Positions 24,498 through 35,953 of a stretch of DNA of 64,000 bases are shown here, piece after piece. The notes beneath the pieces were generated by a model. The model was given only the letters and a program-made list of their open reading frames with translations. It was not told where the DNA came from and did not search any database. Each line of letters starts with the position of its first letter. The stretch's first letter is position 1. The DNA comes from Mesorhizobium amorphae (GTDB lineage Bacteria; Pseudomonadota; Alphaproteobacteria; Rhizobiales; Rhizobiaceae), in NCBI GenBank assembly GCA_003240775.1, contig QFNI01000017.1, positions 4,903-68,902 of the forward strand, read 5' to 3'. The translations under genes were made by a program, and so were the position numbers.

Positions 24498-25422
24498 CAG
24501 CGCCCCTCCCCCACGGCCGCGGCGACGCGAGCGCGCCACACGAGCACGAGCAGCACGAGAGAGAGCAGAAGCATGGAGGCGGCCGCGCCGAAGGGCCAGT
24601 TGCCGGCCGAGCCCCGGAACTGCTCGTCGATCAGCGAGCCGATCATGAAGGAACGCGCCCCTCCCAAAAGGTCCGGCGCCAGGAACGCGCCGAGGGATGG
24701 CACGAAGACCAGGATGCAGCCGGCCACGATTCCCGGCCGCACCGCAGGCAGCACCACGAGGCGCAACGTCGTCCAGGGCCCGGCATAGAGATCGCGCGCG
24801 GCTTCCGACAAGGCGAAGTTGTAGCGCTCGACCGCCGCGTAGATCGGCAGGACCATGAAAGGCAGGTAGGAATAGAAGAGCCCGACCTGCACCGCGAAAT
24901 CGGTGTTGACGATGCGAAGCGGACCTTCGATCAGGCCGACCCCCTGAAGCACCTCGTTGACCGGCCCCTGGTCGCGCAGGATGAAGCGGAGAGACACGGT
25001 GCGGATGAGAAGGTTGACCCAGTAGGGCACGGTGACGAGAAACACCCAGAGAGCGCGATGCCTAGGCGGGCGCGTGGCGATGAACCAGGCGGTGGGAAAA
25101 CCGATGGCGAGGCACAGCACCGTCGCCAGCCCCGCCTGCCAGATCGAGCGCCAGAAGATCGCGAGATAGGTCCACTCGATCACGGGCGGCTCGTCGCCGA
25201 ACAGGCCGCGGCTCACGAAGAACTGGTCATAGGCGGCAAGGCTGAACTGCCACACCACGCCGCCGCGGAAATCCTTGGTGAGAAAGGAATACACCGCCAT
25301 CACGCCCAGCGGCACGACCATCAAGATGCCGATCACGAGCCAGCTCGGCAGAAGAAGCGGCACGACGAGCCCGCGCCAGCGGGTGCCGGATGCGCTGCCC
25401 GAGGGGTGGGCGCCGCCGGCCA

Positions 25423-25423
<1 letters not shown>
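24497..25423 (-). CDS. polyamine-type ABC transporter permease (PotB-like)
   Basis: 308 residues. PotB/PotH-type features: VMAVYSFLTKDFRGG, VPYWVNLLIRTVSLRFIL, and the EAA loop ALSEAARDLYAGPWTTLRLV before PSLGAFLAPDLLGG. The start overlaps the stop of the ATPase gene by one base (TGATG), giving a fully coupled A-B-C-D operon. Confidence 0.92.
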
Positions 25424-26490
<1,067 letters not shown>

Positions 26491-26661
26491 GTTTGCTCCG
26501 AACTTCCGGCCCATTCCAGGCAACACGAAGTATTCACGCCCCCCGGCGCGACGCAAACGCCAATTCGCCGCGCCTCGCCGAAGCTTTGCTCCTCCAAGGC
26601 CTCGATAGCGCCGCGGATGAGACGGACGGCGGGCGCGGCGATCCGGGATGCGCCGTCCGGA

Positions 26662-26700
26662 CAAGCCCTTCACCGAACGGGCTTGCGGAGTGTAAACTCC
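26662..26700. promoter_or_regulatory. inverted repeats in the divergent potA / HTH-cupin promoter region
   Basis: CAAGCCC (26662-26668) pairs with GGGCTTG (26679-26685), and GGAGT-GTAA-ACTCC follows at 26687-26700, ending 20 bases before the regulator's start codon. The placement suits binding by the HTH-cupin regulator, but the first repeat could equally be a transcript hairpin. Confidence 0.4.
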
Positions 26701-26720
26701 CACTGTACGCTTTGTGCAGA

Positions 26721-27401
26721 ATGGTTGATTTTGCACCGAGGAGCGCAGTCCTGAACGCTCAAGCCGCTGTCACGCCCGAGGCGGTGGAAGACGAGCCGTC
26801 TGCGCTTGGGGTGCTCGCCTCGCGTGTCAGGCAGCTGCGGCTGGTGCGGAAGCTCTCGCTGCGCAAGCTCGGCGAACTCAGCGGAACATCGGCGAGCTTC
26901 ATCAGCCAGCTCGAACGCCAGCAGACCGGGGCCAGCACCGCGACCCTCAACCGGATCGCCTCGGCTTTGGGGATTTCGGTTTCGGAGCTCTTCGAGGAGC
27001 GCGCGGATGCCGGCCATGGCGTGCTGCGCCGCAGCGACCGCCCAGCCCTGCCGCCCAGCCACGGCTGCCGCAAGACCCTTTTGTCGCGCCGCCCTGTGCG
27101 GGACATGGAGGTCTATGTCGGCGAGTTCGAGATCGGCGGCAACACGGGCCCCGAGCAATACACGCACGGTGATGCGAGCGAGATGCTGGTCGTGCTGCGC
27201 GGCGTGCTCGAAGTGAGCCTGGGCGAGAACCGCCATGTGCTCGAAGAAGGCGACAGCCTGGAATACTCGACCTCCACCCCCCATCGCACCGAGAACATCG
27301 GCAACAGCCGGGCCGAAGTGATGTGGATCATCGCGCCCCCGACCTCGGTCCGGGTCGAACTCGACAAATACATCACCTGGAAAGCGCTCGCGGCCGGGTG
27401 A
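26721..27401 (+). CDS. HTH-cupin transcriptional regulator (PuuR-like)
   Basis: 226 residues. N-terminal XRE-type helix-turn-helix (LRLVRKLSLRKLGELSG, then SASFISQLERQQTGASTATL, about residues 35-75) and C-terminal cupin domain (EQYTHGDASEMLVVLRG and EEGDSLEYSTSTPHRTEN). This architecture is that of PuuR, the putrescine-responsive repressor, and of many amine/amino-acid regulators. It opens the plus-strand polyamine-type operon and faces the potA-like gene, so it may control both systems. Confidence 0.9.
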   Translation: MVDFAPRSAVLNAQAAVTPEAVEDEPSALGVLASRVRQLRLVRKLSLRKLGELSGTSASFISQLERQQTGASTATLNRIASALGISVSELFEERADAGHGVLRRSDRPALPPSHGCRKTLLSRRPVRDMEVYVGEFEIGGNTGPEQYTHGDASEMLVVLRGVLEVSLGENRHVLEEGDSLEYSTSTPHRTENIGNSRAEVMWIIAPPTSVRVELDKYITWKALAAG

Positions 27402-27439
27402 GGAAACAGCAAGCGAGCCGAGCAATGGGAACGCGTATC

Positions 27440-28519
27440 ATGAAGACACACTGGACTCTTTCCGCAGCCGTCGCAGCGCTCGTGGTGGGCGCAGCCGCCC
27501 TGCCCGCGCTCGCCCAGCAGGCGCCCGTCGCGGGCAAAACGGCTGAAGGCTCGCTCGCGGGCAAGACGCTCACCTTCGTTTCCTTCGGCGGCATCTATCA
27601 GGACGGCCAGATCGCGGCCCTTCAGGATTTCGTCGCCAAATCCGGCGCCACGCTGTTGAGCGACGGCCCCACCGAGATCGCCAAGGTCCAGGCGCAGGTG
27701 GAATCCGGCAATGTCTCCTGGGACGTCGTGGATACCGCCGACTTCCCCCCATACGTGCATTGCGGCACGCTCTTCCAGAAGCTCGACATGACCAAGATCG
27801 ACGTCTCGAAGGTGCCTGCCGGCCAGGTCAGCGAGTGCTCGGTGCCCGCCATGAACTATGGCGTGGTGATCATGTACAACACCGAGACCTACAAGGATAA
27901 CCCGCCCAAGAACTGGGTGGACTTCTTCGACACCGAGAAATTTCCGGGCTCGCGCGCCATCGACGGCTCGGGCGACTTCACCGGCGGCCTCCTGGAGCAG
28001 GCCTTCGCGGCCACCGGCGGCGACCCCAAGGCGATGACGGCCGCAGACATCCCGACGGCCATCCAGAAGGTGCGCGATCTTGGCCCCGACACGATCTATT
28101 GGAAGACGGGCGCCGAATCCCAGCAGCTCGCCGAGGCCGGCGAGGCCGACATGGTGATGATGTGGACGGGCCGCGCCATGACGGCGGCCAAGAACGGCGC
28201 GGCCTACACCCCCGTCTGGCAGGATTGGCTGGTGGTGATGGACCAGCTCACCATTCCCGTGGGCGCCAAGGACCCGGACGCCTCCTACGCGCTGATCAAC
28301 GCCTATCTCGGCCGAAGCGCGCAGGAGAAGCTGACGGAGGCGACCTCCTACACGCCGATCAACACCGAAGCGCAGCCCAAGGTGGACGAAAGCGTCGCCG
28401 CCTTCCTCACCAACACGCCCGAGCGCTCGGCCCTGGGCTATCAGCAGAACATCCGCTTCTGGGTCGACAATTTCCAGGCCGCCTCCGAGCAGTGGGGCGC
28501 CTTGATGGCGGGGAACTGA
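27440..28519 (+). CDS. polyamine-type ABC transporter substrate-binding protein
   Basis: 359 residues with a signal peptide (MKTHWTLSAAVAALVVGAAA, ending LPALAQ). Contains LTFVSFGGIYQDGQ, SWDVVDTADFPPY, NYGVVIMYNTETY and KNWVDFFDTEKFPGSRA, typical of the PotD-related family 1/6 solute-binding proteins. Start chosen at ATG 27440 with GGGAA 8 bases upstream; ATG 27425 is in frame. The two permeases and ATPase that follow complete the transporter. Confidence 0.9.
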   Translation: MKTHWTLSAAVAALVVGAAALPALAQQAPVAGKTAEGSLAGKTLTFVSFGGIYQDGQIAALQDFVAKSGATLLSDGPTEIAKVQAQVESGNVSWDVVDTADFPPYVHCGTLFQKLDMTKIDVSKVPAGQVSECSVPAMNYGVVIMYNTETYKDNPPKNWVDFFDTEKFPGSRAIDGSGDFTGGLLEQAFAATGGDPKAMTAADIPTAIQKVRDLGPDTIYWKTGAESQQLAEAGEADMVMMWTGRAMTAAKNGAAYTPVWQDWLVVMDQLTIPVGAKDPDASYALINAYLGRSAQEKLTEATSYTPINTEAQPKVDESVAAFLTNTPERSALGYQQNIRFWVDNFQAASEQWGALMAGN

Positions 28520-28538
28520 AGGGCTGCACCCTCTCCGT

Positions 28539-28674
28539 TTCCCCTCCCCCCTTGAGGGGAGGGGTCAGGGGTGGGGGTGACGCCTCCGTCTCTCGGACCT
28601 TGCCAGTGATCGAACGTCTTCGCGTCGGCGCGGTCACCCCCACCCCTCGCCCCTCCCCTCAAGGGGGAGGGGAA
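28539..28674. repeat. long G/C-rich inverted repeat (dispersed-repeat-like)
   Basis: Left arm 28539-28581 and right arm 28634-28674 are near-perfect reverse complements about 41-43 bases long, differing by one extra C and two central bases (TC versus CG). Each arm itself has the internal dyad CCCTCCCC...TTGAGGGGAGGGG. The 52-base loop is ordinary sequence. It sits between the binding-protein and permease genes of one operon. The motif looks like the C/G-rich mobile palindromes spread through Rhizobiales genomes. Confidence 0.85.
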
Positions 28675-28717
28675 TCTTGATGGACCGTTGTTCGGAAACC
28701 GGGAGGCCGATTCCGCT

Positions 28718-29572
28718 GTGAGCGCGCAAGCCGCATCTCCGCACAAGCCCCGCGCATGGGGGCCGCTCGTGCTCGCCATGCCGGCTTTGGCGCTGCTGGT
28801 GCTCGTGGTCGGCTATCCCCTCCTCACCGTCGTGCTGCGCTCCTTGAGCCAGCCCGAATGGGGACTGCAGAACTACATCTGGTTCTTCGGCACGCCGGTG
28901 AACCTCGTGGTTCTGCAGCGCACCTTCACGATCTCGGCCTGGGTCACGCTCGTCTGCGTGATCGCGGCCTATCCTTATGCCTATGCGATGACCGCCGTCG
29001 GGCCCCGGCTGCGGCTTCTCCTCACGCTCTGCGTGCTGATCCCGTTCTGGGTGTCGGGTGTGGTGCGGACTCTTTCCTGGGTGATCCTCCTGCAGGATTC
29101 GGGCGTCATCAATTCCGCGCTTCGCGCGCTCGACCTCGGCCGGGTGCGCCTGATCCGCACCCAGACGGGCGTGGTGATCGGCATGGCGCAGGTGCTTTTG
29201 CCCTTCATGATCCTGCCGCTCTATTCCGTGATGAAGGGCATCGATCTGCGCCTCGTGCAGGCCGCGCGCAGCCTCGGCGCCTCGCCCGTCCGCGCCTTCT
29301 TCACGGTCTACCTGCCGCTCTCGCTGCCCGGCGTCTGTGCGGGGGCGACCGTGGTCTTCATCCTGGCGCTCGGCTTCTACATCACGCCGGCGCTTCTGGG
29401 CGGTCCCCGCTCCACCATGCTTTCGACGCTCGTGCAGAACCAGGTCCTGAGCCTGCTGCAATGGGGCCGAGGCGGGGCGATGGGGGTGGTGCTGCTTCTG
29501 GCCACCTTCGCGCTTCTCGCCATCGCAGCCCCCCTGATGCGCCAGAAGCACAAGCAGGGAGCGCGGCATTGA
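28718..29572 (+). CDS. polyamine-type ABC transporter permease (PotB-like)
   Basis: 284 residues from the GTG at 28718, which has GGGAGG about 10 bases upstream; a TTG at 28688 is the in-frame alternative. Shows VGYPLLTVVLRSL, WVSGVVRTLSWVILLQDSG, an EAA loop QAARSLGASPVRAFFTVYLP and FYITPALLGGPRSTM. Separated from its binding protein by the long inverted repeat, and overlapping the next permease by one base (TGATG). Confidence 0.9.
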   Translation: MSAQAASPHKPRAWGPLVLAMPALALLVLVVGYPLLTVVLRSLSQPEWGLQNYIWFFGTPVNLVVLQRTFTISAWVTLVCVIAAYPYAYAMTAVGPRLRLLLTLCVLIPFWVSGVVRTLSWVILLQDSGVINSALRALDLGRVRLIRTQTGVVIGMAQVLLPFMILPLYSVMKGIDLRLVQAARSLGASPVRAFFTVYLPLSLPGVCAGATVVFILALGFYITPALLGGPRSTMLSTLVQNQVLSLLQWGRGGAMGVVLLLATFALLAIAAPLMRQKHKQGARH

Positions 29573-30369
29573 TGGCGATGCACCCGCTCACCCGCGTCCT
29601 CTTGGGCCTGTCCTGCCTGCTCGTCGCCGTCTGGCTGGTGGCGCCCACGCTCGTCGTGGTGCCCATGTCGTTCAACGAGAACAAGTCGCTCGCCTTTCCG
29701 CCCCAGGGTTTTTCCTGGCAGTGGTACGAGAACTTCGTCCGGAATCCCGAATGGCGCACGAGTCTGTTCAACTCGTTCAAGGTCGGAAGCCTGACCGCGG
29801 TGCTGGCCACCGTGCTCGGCACGCTCGCAGCCTTCGGCCTCGACCGGATGCGCGCACGCACGGCAGGGCTCCTGCGCATCCTTCTCCTCACCCCCATGGT
29901 GGTGCCGGGCGTGGTGCTCGCCATCGGCATCTACGCCGTCTATCTCGACACCCGCCTCGTCGGCACGCTGGCGGGCTTCGTGCTCGCCCACACGATCCTC
30001 GCCATCCCCTTCGTGCTGATCGCCGTGCAGGCGAGCCTCGAAGTGTTCGACCGCCGGCTCGAGACCGCAGCCGCCAGCCTGGGCGCCGGCCGCCTCACGG
30101 CCTTCCGCACGGTGACGCTGCCCTTGATCGCGCCGGGCATCCTGTCGGGCCTTCTCTTCGCCTTCGTCACCTCGTTCGACGAGATCATCGTCTCGCTCTT
30201 CATCACCAACCCCTATCTCAAGACCTTGCCCGTGCAGATCTTCACCTCGATCACGCGCGACGCCGATCCGACCGTCGCCGCAGTCGGCACGATCCTGCTC
30301 GTCGCCACCACGCTCCTGATCGGGGGCGGCCTTCTTCTGCTCGGGCGTGATCGGAGGGGCAGCCTGTGA
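29572..30369 (+). CDS. polyamine-type ABC transporter permease (PotC-like)
   Basis: 265 residues. VVPMSFNENKSLAFPPQGFS after the first membrane segment, EAA loop ETAAASLGAGRLTAFRTVTL and FVTSFDEIIVSLFITNPYL are the PotC/PotI pattern. Start in a TGATG overlap; stop overlaps the ATPase gene by four bases. Confidence 0.92.
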   Translation: MAMHPLTRVLLGLSCLLVAVWLVAPTLVVVPMSFNENKSLAFPPQGFSWQWYENFVRNPEWRTSLFNSFKVGSLTAVLATVLGTLAAFGLDRMRARTAGLLRILLLTPMVVPGVVLAIGIYAVYLDTRLVGTLAGFVLAHTILAIPFVLIAVQASLEVFDRRLETAAASLGAGRLTAFRTVTLPLIAPGILSGLLFAFVTSFDEIIVSLFITNPYLKTLPVQIFTSITRDADPTVAAVGTILLVATTLLIGGGLLLLGRDRRGSL

Positions 30370-31466
30370 ACGCTTCCACGCGCGGCGCGGCCATCGAAAT
30401 CCGCGACGTTTCCAAATCCTATGGCGGGTTCCGGGCGCTCGACGGCGTCTCGCTCGACGTCTTGCCCGGCGAGTTCATAACGCTGCTCGGTCCGTCCGGC
30501 TCGGGCAAGACCACGACGCTCAACGTCGTCGCGGGCTTCACCGAGGTCTCCCAAGGCACGCTCCGCGTCGGCGGCCAAAGCGTCGTCGGCGTGCCCGCCC
30601 ACAAGCGCAACATCGGCGTGGTCTTCCAGCACTACGCGCTCTTCCCCCACATGACGGTGGGCAGAAACGTCGCCTATCCGCTTTCGCTGCGCGGGCAGGA
30701 CCGCACGACCCGCGAGCGCCGCGTGGCCCAGGCGCTCGACATGGTGAAGATGCGCGACTTCGCCCACCGCTACCCTTCCGAGCTGTCGGGCGGCCAGCAG
30801 CAGCGCGTCGCGCTCGCGCGCGCCATCGTGTTCGACCCCCCGCTCCTTCTCATGGACGAGCCCTTGGGCGCGCTCGACAAGAAGCTGCGCGAATGGCTCC
30901 AGCTCGAGATCAAGCGCATCCACCGCGAGCTCGGCACCACCTTCGTCTATGTCACCCACGACCAGGAAGAAGCGCTGGTCCTGTCAGACCGCATCGCCGT
31001 GTTCAACAAGGGCCGCATCGAGCAGATCGGCACGGGCCGCGAACTCTACGACGAGCCCAGGACGCTGTTCGTCGGCCGCTTCATCGGCGATTCCACCGTG
31101 CTTCGCGGGGATGCCCGCAGCGATGCCTCGGGCACAGCGTTGACACTTGCCGGCGAAACCGTGGTCTCGCCCCGCCGCCTCGACGGGTCGGCCGCTCCCG
31201 TGATGCTGCTGCGCCCCGAAAAGCTCATGCTCCGTCGCCCCGGCCAAGGCGAAGGCCAGCGCCTGTCGGGCACGGTAGCGGAAGCCATCTATCTCGGCTC
31301 CGGCTCGAAATACGAGGTCCGCCTGCGTGACGGCTCGGCCGCCGTCGTCCGCTCGGGCCTTGCCGAAGAGAACTTCGCCATCGGCGACGCCGTGGAACTC
31401 TGCTTCCGCGGCGAGGATGCCAAGCTCCTGCCGGACGACCGCTCCGCCGATGCCACGCTGACCTGA
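30366..31466 (+). CDS. polyamine-type ABC transporter ATPase (PotA-like)
   Basis: 366 residues. Walker A GPSGSGKTT, FQHYALFPHMTV, LSGGQQQRVALARAI, LLLMDEPLGALDKK and TOBE-domain region MLLRPEKLMLRR. The start is GTG at 30366 within the GTGA overlap of the upstream permease. Completes the second polyamine-type importer. Confidence 0.93.
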   Translation: MNASTRGAAIEIRDVSKSYGGFRALDGVSLDVLPGEFITLLGPSGSGKTTTLNVVAGFTEVSQGTLRVGGQSVVGVPAHKRNIGVVFQHYALFPHMTVGRNVAYPLSLRGQDRTTRERRVAQALDMVKMRDFAHRYPSELSGGQQQRVALARAIVFDPPLLLMDEPLGALDKKLREWLQLEIKRIHRELGTTFVYVTHDQEEALVLSDRIAVFNKGRIEQIGTGRELYDEPRTLFVGRFIGDSTVLRGDARSDASGTALTLAGETVVSPRRLDGSAAPVMLLRPEKLMLRRPGQGEGQRLSGTVAEAIYLGSGSKYEVRLRDGSAAVVRSGLAEENFAIGDAVELCFRGEDAKLLPDDRSADATLT

Positions 31467-31481
31467 CGAAAGCCCCACACG

Positions 31482-32867
31482 ATGCAAGCCCAGCGCAACG
31501 GCGACATCTCGTTCTGGTATGCCGATATCGGCGGCCTGCCCAAGCCCCGCGCCCCTTTGCCGGGCGACCTGGAGGTGGACGTGGCGATCGTGGGTGCGGG
31601 CTATACCGGCCTTTGGACGGCCTACTACCTCAAGCAGGCCAAGCCCTCGCTGCGCATCGCCATCCTCGAGCGCGAATGGGCGGGGTTCGGCGCCTCGGGC
31701 CGCAACGGCGGCTGGCTGTCGGGCGGCTTCGGCTGGTCGCGCGAGCGCTACCTCAAGACCTCCTCGCGCCAGGGCGTGCGCGACATGCAGCAGGCCATGG
31801 CCGGCACCGTGAACGAGGTGATCCGCGTGGCCGAGCTCGAGGGCATCGACGCCGACATCTGGCGCACCGGCAATTTGACCGTTGCCACCAACAAGCCCCA
31901 GCTCGACCGCGCGCGGCAGGAATATGCCGAAATCCGGGAATGGGACTTCGACCCCGCCCGCATCGAATGGCTGGACGCTGCCGAGACCAAGCGGCGCATC
32001 GACGTCAAGAACGCGCTCGGTGCCTATGTGGTCAACGGCCAGGCCCGCGTGCAGCCCGCAAAGCTCGTGCAGGGCCTGGCCAAGGCCGTGGAGCGCCTGG
32101 GTGTCGCGATCTATGAGCAAACCGCGGTGACCGACATCGCGCCGGGCGTCGTGTCCACCGCGCGCGGCACCGTGCGCGGGGAAACCATCATCCGCGCCAC
32201 CGAGGGCTTCACCGCCGGCATCCCCGGCGAGGAGCGCACCTGGCTGGCGCTCAACAGCGCCCAGATCGTCACCGAGCCCTTGTCCGACGCGCTCTGGGCC
32301 AAGATCGGCTGGGAAGGCCGTGAGCTGTTGGGCGATACCGCCCATACCTATTGCTACGCCCAGCGCACGCGGGAAGGCCGCATCACCATGGGCGGCCGCG
32401 GCGTGCCCTATCGCTTCGGCTCACGCACCGACGTGAACGGCAAGACGCAAGAAGCGACGATCCAGAGCCTGCACGCGATCCTCACCCGCCTGCTTCCCCA
32501 GGCCGCCCACCTGCGCATCGACCACGCCTGGTGCGGCGTGCTCGGCGTGCCGCGCGACTGGTGCACCACGGTCGGTCTCGACCCCAAGACCCGCATAGGC
32601 TGGGCGGGCGGCTATGTGGGCCTGGGCGTTTCCTCGTCCAACCTGTCGGGCCGCACGCTGACGGATCTCGTGCTCGGCCAAGACACCCCGCTCGTGCGCC
32701 TGCCCTGGGTCAACCGCCGTGTGCGCCCCTGGGAGCCCGAGCCGTTCCGCTGGATGGGGGTGCACGCCATGTACCGCCTCTACCGCATCGCAGACGGCCG
32801 CGAGGAACGCGGCCTCCCCCATTCCTCGAAGCTCGCCGCCTTCGCCGACCGCCTCACCGGCCACTGA
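31482..32867 (+). CDS. FAD-dependent amine/amino-acid oxidoreductase (DAO family, PuuB-like)
   Basis: 461 residues. DAO-superfamily FAD-binding site VDVAIVGAGYTGLWTAYYL near residue 30, then FGASGRNGGWLSGG, and a C-terminal GWAGGYVGLGVSSSNLSGR flavin-contact region. The FWYADIGG start and FGASGRNGG block resemble gamma-glutamylputrescine oxidase (PuuB) and related amine oxidases, which deaminate or demethylate primary/secondary amines with O2. It lies 15 bases after the transporter ATPase and likely oxidises the imported amine. The exact substrate is open. Confidence 0.9.
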   Translation: MQAQRNGDISFWYADIGGLPKPRAPLPGDLEVDVAIVGAGYTGLWTAYYLKQAKPSLRIAILEREWAGFGASGRNGGWLSGGFGWSRERYLKTSSRQGVRDMQQAMAGTVNEVIRVAELEGIDADIWRTGNLTVATNKPQLDRARQEYAEIREWDFDPARIEWLDAAETKRRIDVKNALGAYVVNGQARVQPAKLVQGLAKAVERLGVAIYEQTAVTDIAPGVVSTARGTVRGETIIRATEGFTAGIPGEERTWLALNSAQIVTEPLSDALWAKIGWEGRELLGDTAHTYCYAQRTREGRITMGGRGVPYRFGSRTDVNGKTQEATIQSLHAILTRLLPQAAHLRIDHAWCGVLGVPRDWCTTVGLDPKTRIGWAGGYVGLGVSSSNLSGRTLTDLVLGQDTPLVRLPWVNRRVRPWEPEPFRWMGVHAMYRLYRIADGREERGLPHSSKLAAFADRLTGH

Positions 32868-32877
32868 AAGCATTTCC

Positions 32878-33237
32878 ATGATCGACCTCGAAACCTTCAA
32901 GGCCCTGGCCGGAACCGAACTCGGCCCCTGGGCGCCCAAGCCGACTTCGGTGGAAGGTGACCAGCAGGAAGCGTCACGCTCGCTCTGGAGTTCGGCGGAT
33001 GGCGCGCTCGACGTCGGCGTGTGGGAATGTACGCCCGGCCGCTTCACCGCCGATCGCTCGGCCAGCACCGAGCTTTGCCACATCATCAGCGGCGTGGCCG
33101 AACTGCGCCGCCACGACGGCGACGTGCGCGAGCTGCGCGCGGGCGACCTGCTCGTGCTTCCCCGCGGCTGGCGCGGCGAATGGGTGATCCGCGAGCAGCT
33201 GCGCAAGCTTTATGTGATGCAGAGCGACCCGCGGTAG
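32878..33237 (+). CDS. small cupin-domain protein (cupin_3/DUF861-like)
   Basis: 119 residues. Single cupin barrel with CHIISGVAELRRHDG and LRAGDLLVLPRGWRGEW, as in DUF861 proteins found beside amine and ureide catabolic enzymes. Starts 10 bases after the oxidase gene. Function in such operons is generally unassigned; a role in handling the oxidation product is possible. Last gene of the operon, converging on pcaF. Confidence 0.85.
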   Translation: MIDLETFKALAGTELGPWAPKPTSVEGDQQEASRSLWSSADGALDVGVWECTPGRFTADRSASTELCHIISGVAELRRHDGDVRELRAGDLLVLPRGWRGEWVIREQLRKLYVMQSDPR

Positions 33238-33241
33238 CGCC

Positions 33242-33265
33242 CCCGCCTCGCTGCGGGCTCTTTCT
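33242..33265 (+). terminator. weak hairpin after the cupin gene
   Basis: CCCGC (33242-33246), loop CTCGCT, GCGGG (33253-33257), then CTCTTTCTC. A short stem with a pyrimidine-rich tail immediately after the cupin stop and before the convergent pcaF stop. Possible but weak intrinsic terminator. Confidence 0.35.
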
Positions 33266-33273
33266 CGGGCGCT

Positions 33274-34476
<1,203 letters not shown>

Positions 34477-34478
34477 TC

Positions 34479-35153
34479 TCAGAACTCCGGTGCGACGAGG
34501 TCGGCTACGGTACCCTCGGAAACAAGCTCCGCGCCCGTCACGGCCTGGAGGTCGTCGAGCGAGAGCGCGGGCAGCTTTTCGCGCAGCACGAAGCGCCTGT
34601 CCACGATGTCGATCACGGCGAGGCTCGAATAGATGCGCGTGACGCAGGCGACGCCCGTGAGCGGCAGCGTGCAGCGCTTCACGAGCTTGGGCCGCCCGTC
34701 CTTGGTCACGTGGTCGGTGATCACGGCAACGCGCTTTGCGCCATGCACGAGGTCCATCGCGCCGCCGACCGCGGGCACGCCCTTGGGGCCGGTCGACCAG
34801 TTCGCCAAGTCCCCGGTCTCAGCCACCTCGTAGGCGCCGAGGATCGCCACGTCGAGATGGCCGCCGCGCACCATGGCGAAGCTGTCGGCGTGGTGGAAGA
34901 AGGCTGCGCCCGGCTTCAGCGTCACCGCCTTCTTGCCGGCATTGATGAGGTCCCAGTCCTCTTCGCCGGCGGGCGGGGCCTCGCCGAAGCCGAGGATGCC
35001 GTTTTCGGTGTGGAACACGGCCTCGCGCCCCGGCGGCTGGAACTTCGCGACCATCTCGGGAAAGCCGATGCCGAGGTTCACCACCGCGCCGTCTGCGATG
35101 TCCTGCGCCGCGCGCCAGGCGATCTGGGCGTTGGAAAGCTTGGGCGCGCTCAT
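34479..35153 (-). CDS. pcaJ: PcaJ: 3-oxoadipate CoA-transferase subunit beta
   Basis: 224 residues. Carries the catalytic Glu segment HTENGILGFGEAP and the N-terminal VNLGIGFPEMVAKF typical of the beta subunit, plus GGAMDLVHGAKRV. With PcaI it transfers CoA from succinyl-CoA to 3-oxoadipate. ATG at 35153 in an ATGA overlap with pcaI. Confidence 0.95.
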   Translation of the reverse strand: MSAPKLSNAQIAWRAAQDIADGAVVNLGIGFPEMVAKFQPPGREAVFHTENGILGFGEAPPAGEEDWDLINAGKKAVTLKPGAAFFHHADSFAMVRGGHLDVAILGAYEVAETGDLANWSTGPKGVPAVGGAMDLVHGAKRVAVITDHVTKDGRPKLVKRCTLPLTGVACVTRIYSSLAVIDIVDRRFVLREKLPALSLDDLQAVTGAELVSEGTVADLVAPEF

Positions 35154-35887
35154 GCCGAGGCCTCCTCGCCATAGGCCACATCGCTGCGGATCAGCACCTC
35201 TTCCTGCCGGGGCTCGGGCACCTCCACGATGCGGTCCACGAAAAGGCTCGGGGTCGTCACATGCTCGGGGTCGATCGCGCCGGGCTCGACGATGCGGCTC
35301 GCCTGCACGATCGTGAGTGCTGCGGCCGTCGCCATCAGGGGCGAGAAGTTGCGCGCGGCCTTGCGGTAGGTGCAGTTGCCGTGGCGGTCGGCAAGCTCCG
35401 CCTTGATCAGCGCCACGTCGGCCTTGAGCCAGCGCTCCTGCACATAGGACCGCCCCTCGAACTCCGCCACCGGCTTGCCCTCGGCGAGGTCGGTGCCGAA
35501 GCTCGTCGGCGTGTAGAAGGCAGGAATGCCCGCGCCGCCCGCGCGGATGCGCTCGGCGAGCGTGCCCTGCGGCACGAGCTCCAGCTCGATCAGGCCGGCC
35601 AGATACTTCTCGGTGAAGGCGCGCGGATCGGACGAGCGCGGAAACGAGCACACCATCTTCTTCACCATGCCTTCGTCGATCATGGCGGCGATGCCGATGC
35701 GGCCGTTGCCGGCATTGTTGTTGATGACGGTGAGGTTCGACGGGCTGCCCGTGGCGCGGAAGCGGTCGATCAGCGCGTGGATCAGCTCGATCGGCGCGCC
35801 GGCCCCGCCGAAGCCGCCGATCATCACGCGGGCGCCGTCGGGAATGTCGGCCACGGCGGAAGCGAGGTCGGAAACGGACTTGTCCAA
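35150..35887 (-). CDS. pcaI: PcaI: 3-oxoadipate CoA-transferase subunit alpha
   Basis: 245 residues. Alpha-subunit motifs ARVMIGGFGGAGAPIELI (CoA-binding glycine-rich loop), NNNAGNGRIGIAAMIDEGMV and GAGIPAFYTPTSFGT. First gene of pcaIJF, divergent from the IclR regulator, with a large palindrome in the 103-base gap. Supplies the last steps for both the protocatechuate and hydroxyquinol routes; only the latter is encoded in this window. Confidence 0.95.
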   Translation of the reverse strand: MDKSVSDLASAVADIPDGARVMIGGFGGAGAPIELIHALIDRFRATGSPSNLTVINNNAGNGRIGIAAMIDEGMVKKMVCSFPRSSDPRAFTEKYLAGLIELELVPQGTLAERIRAGGAGIPAFYTPTSFGTDLAEGKPVAEFEGRSYVQERWLKADVALIKAELADRHGNCTYRKAARNFSPLMATAAALTIVQASRIVEPGAIDPEHVTTPSLFVDRIVEVPEPRQEEVLIRSDVAYGEEASA

Positions 35888-35953
35888 AGGCTCCTCCCAG
35901 AATGCGATGGAGCGGAATTAGAAGCGGGGCGCCCTTGCCCGCAAGCCACAACA

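Noticed and set aside
28539..28674. Insertion sequence or CRISPR-like unit
   Set aside because: There are just two inverted arms, no transposase frame between or beside them and no target-site duplication that I can see.
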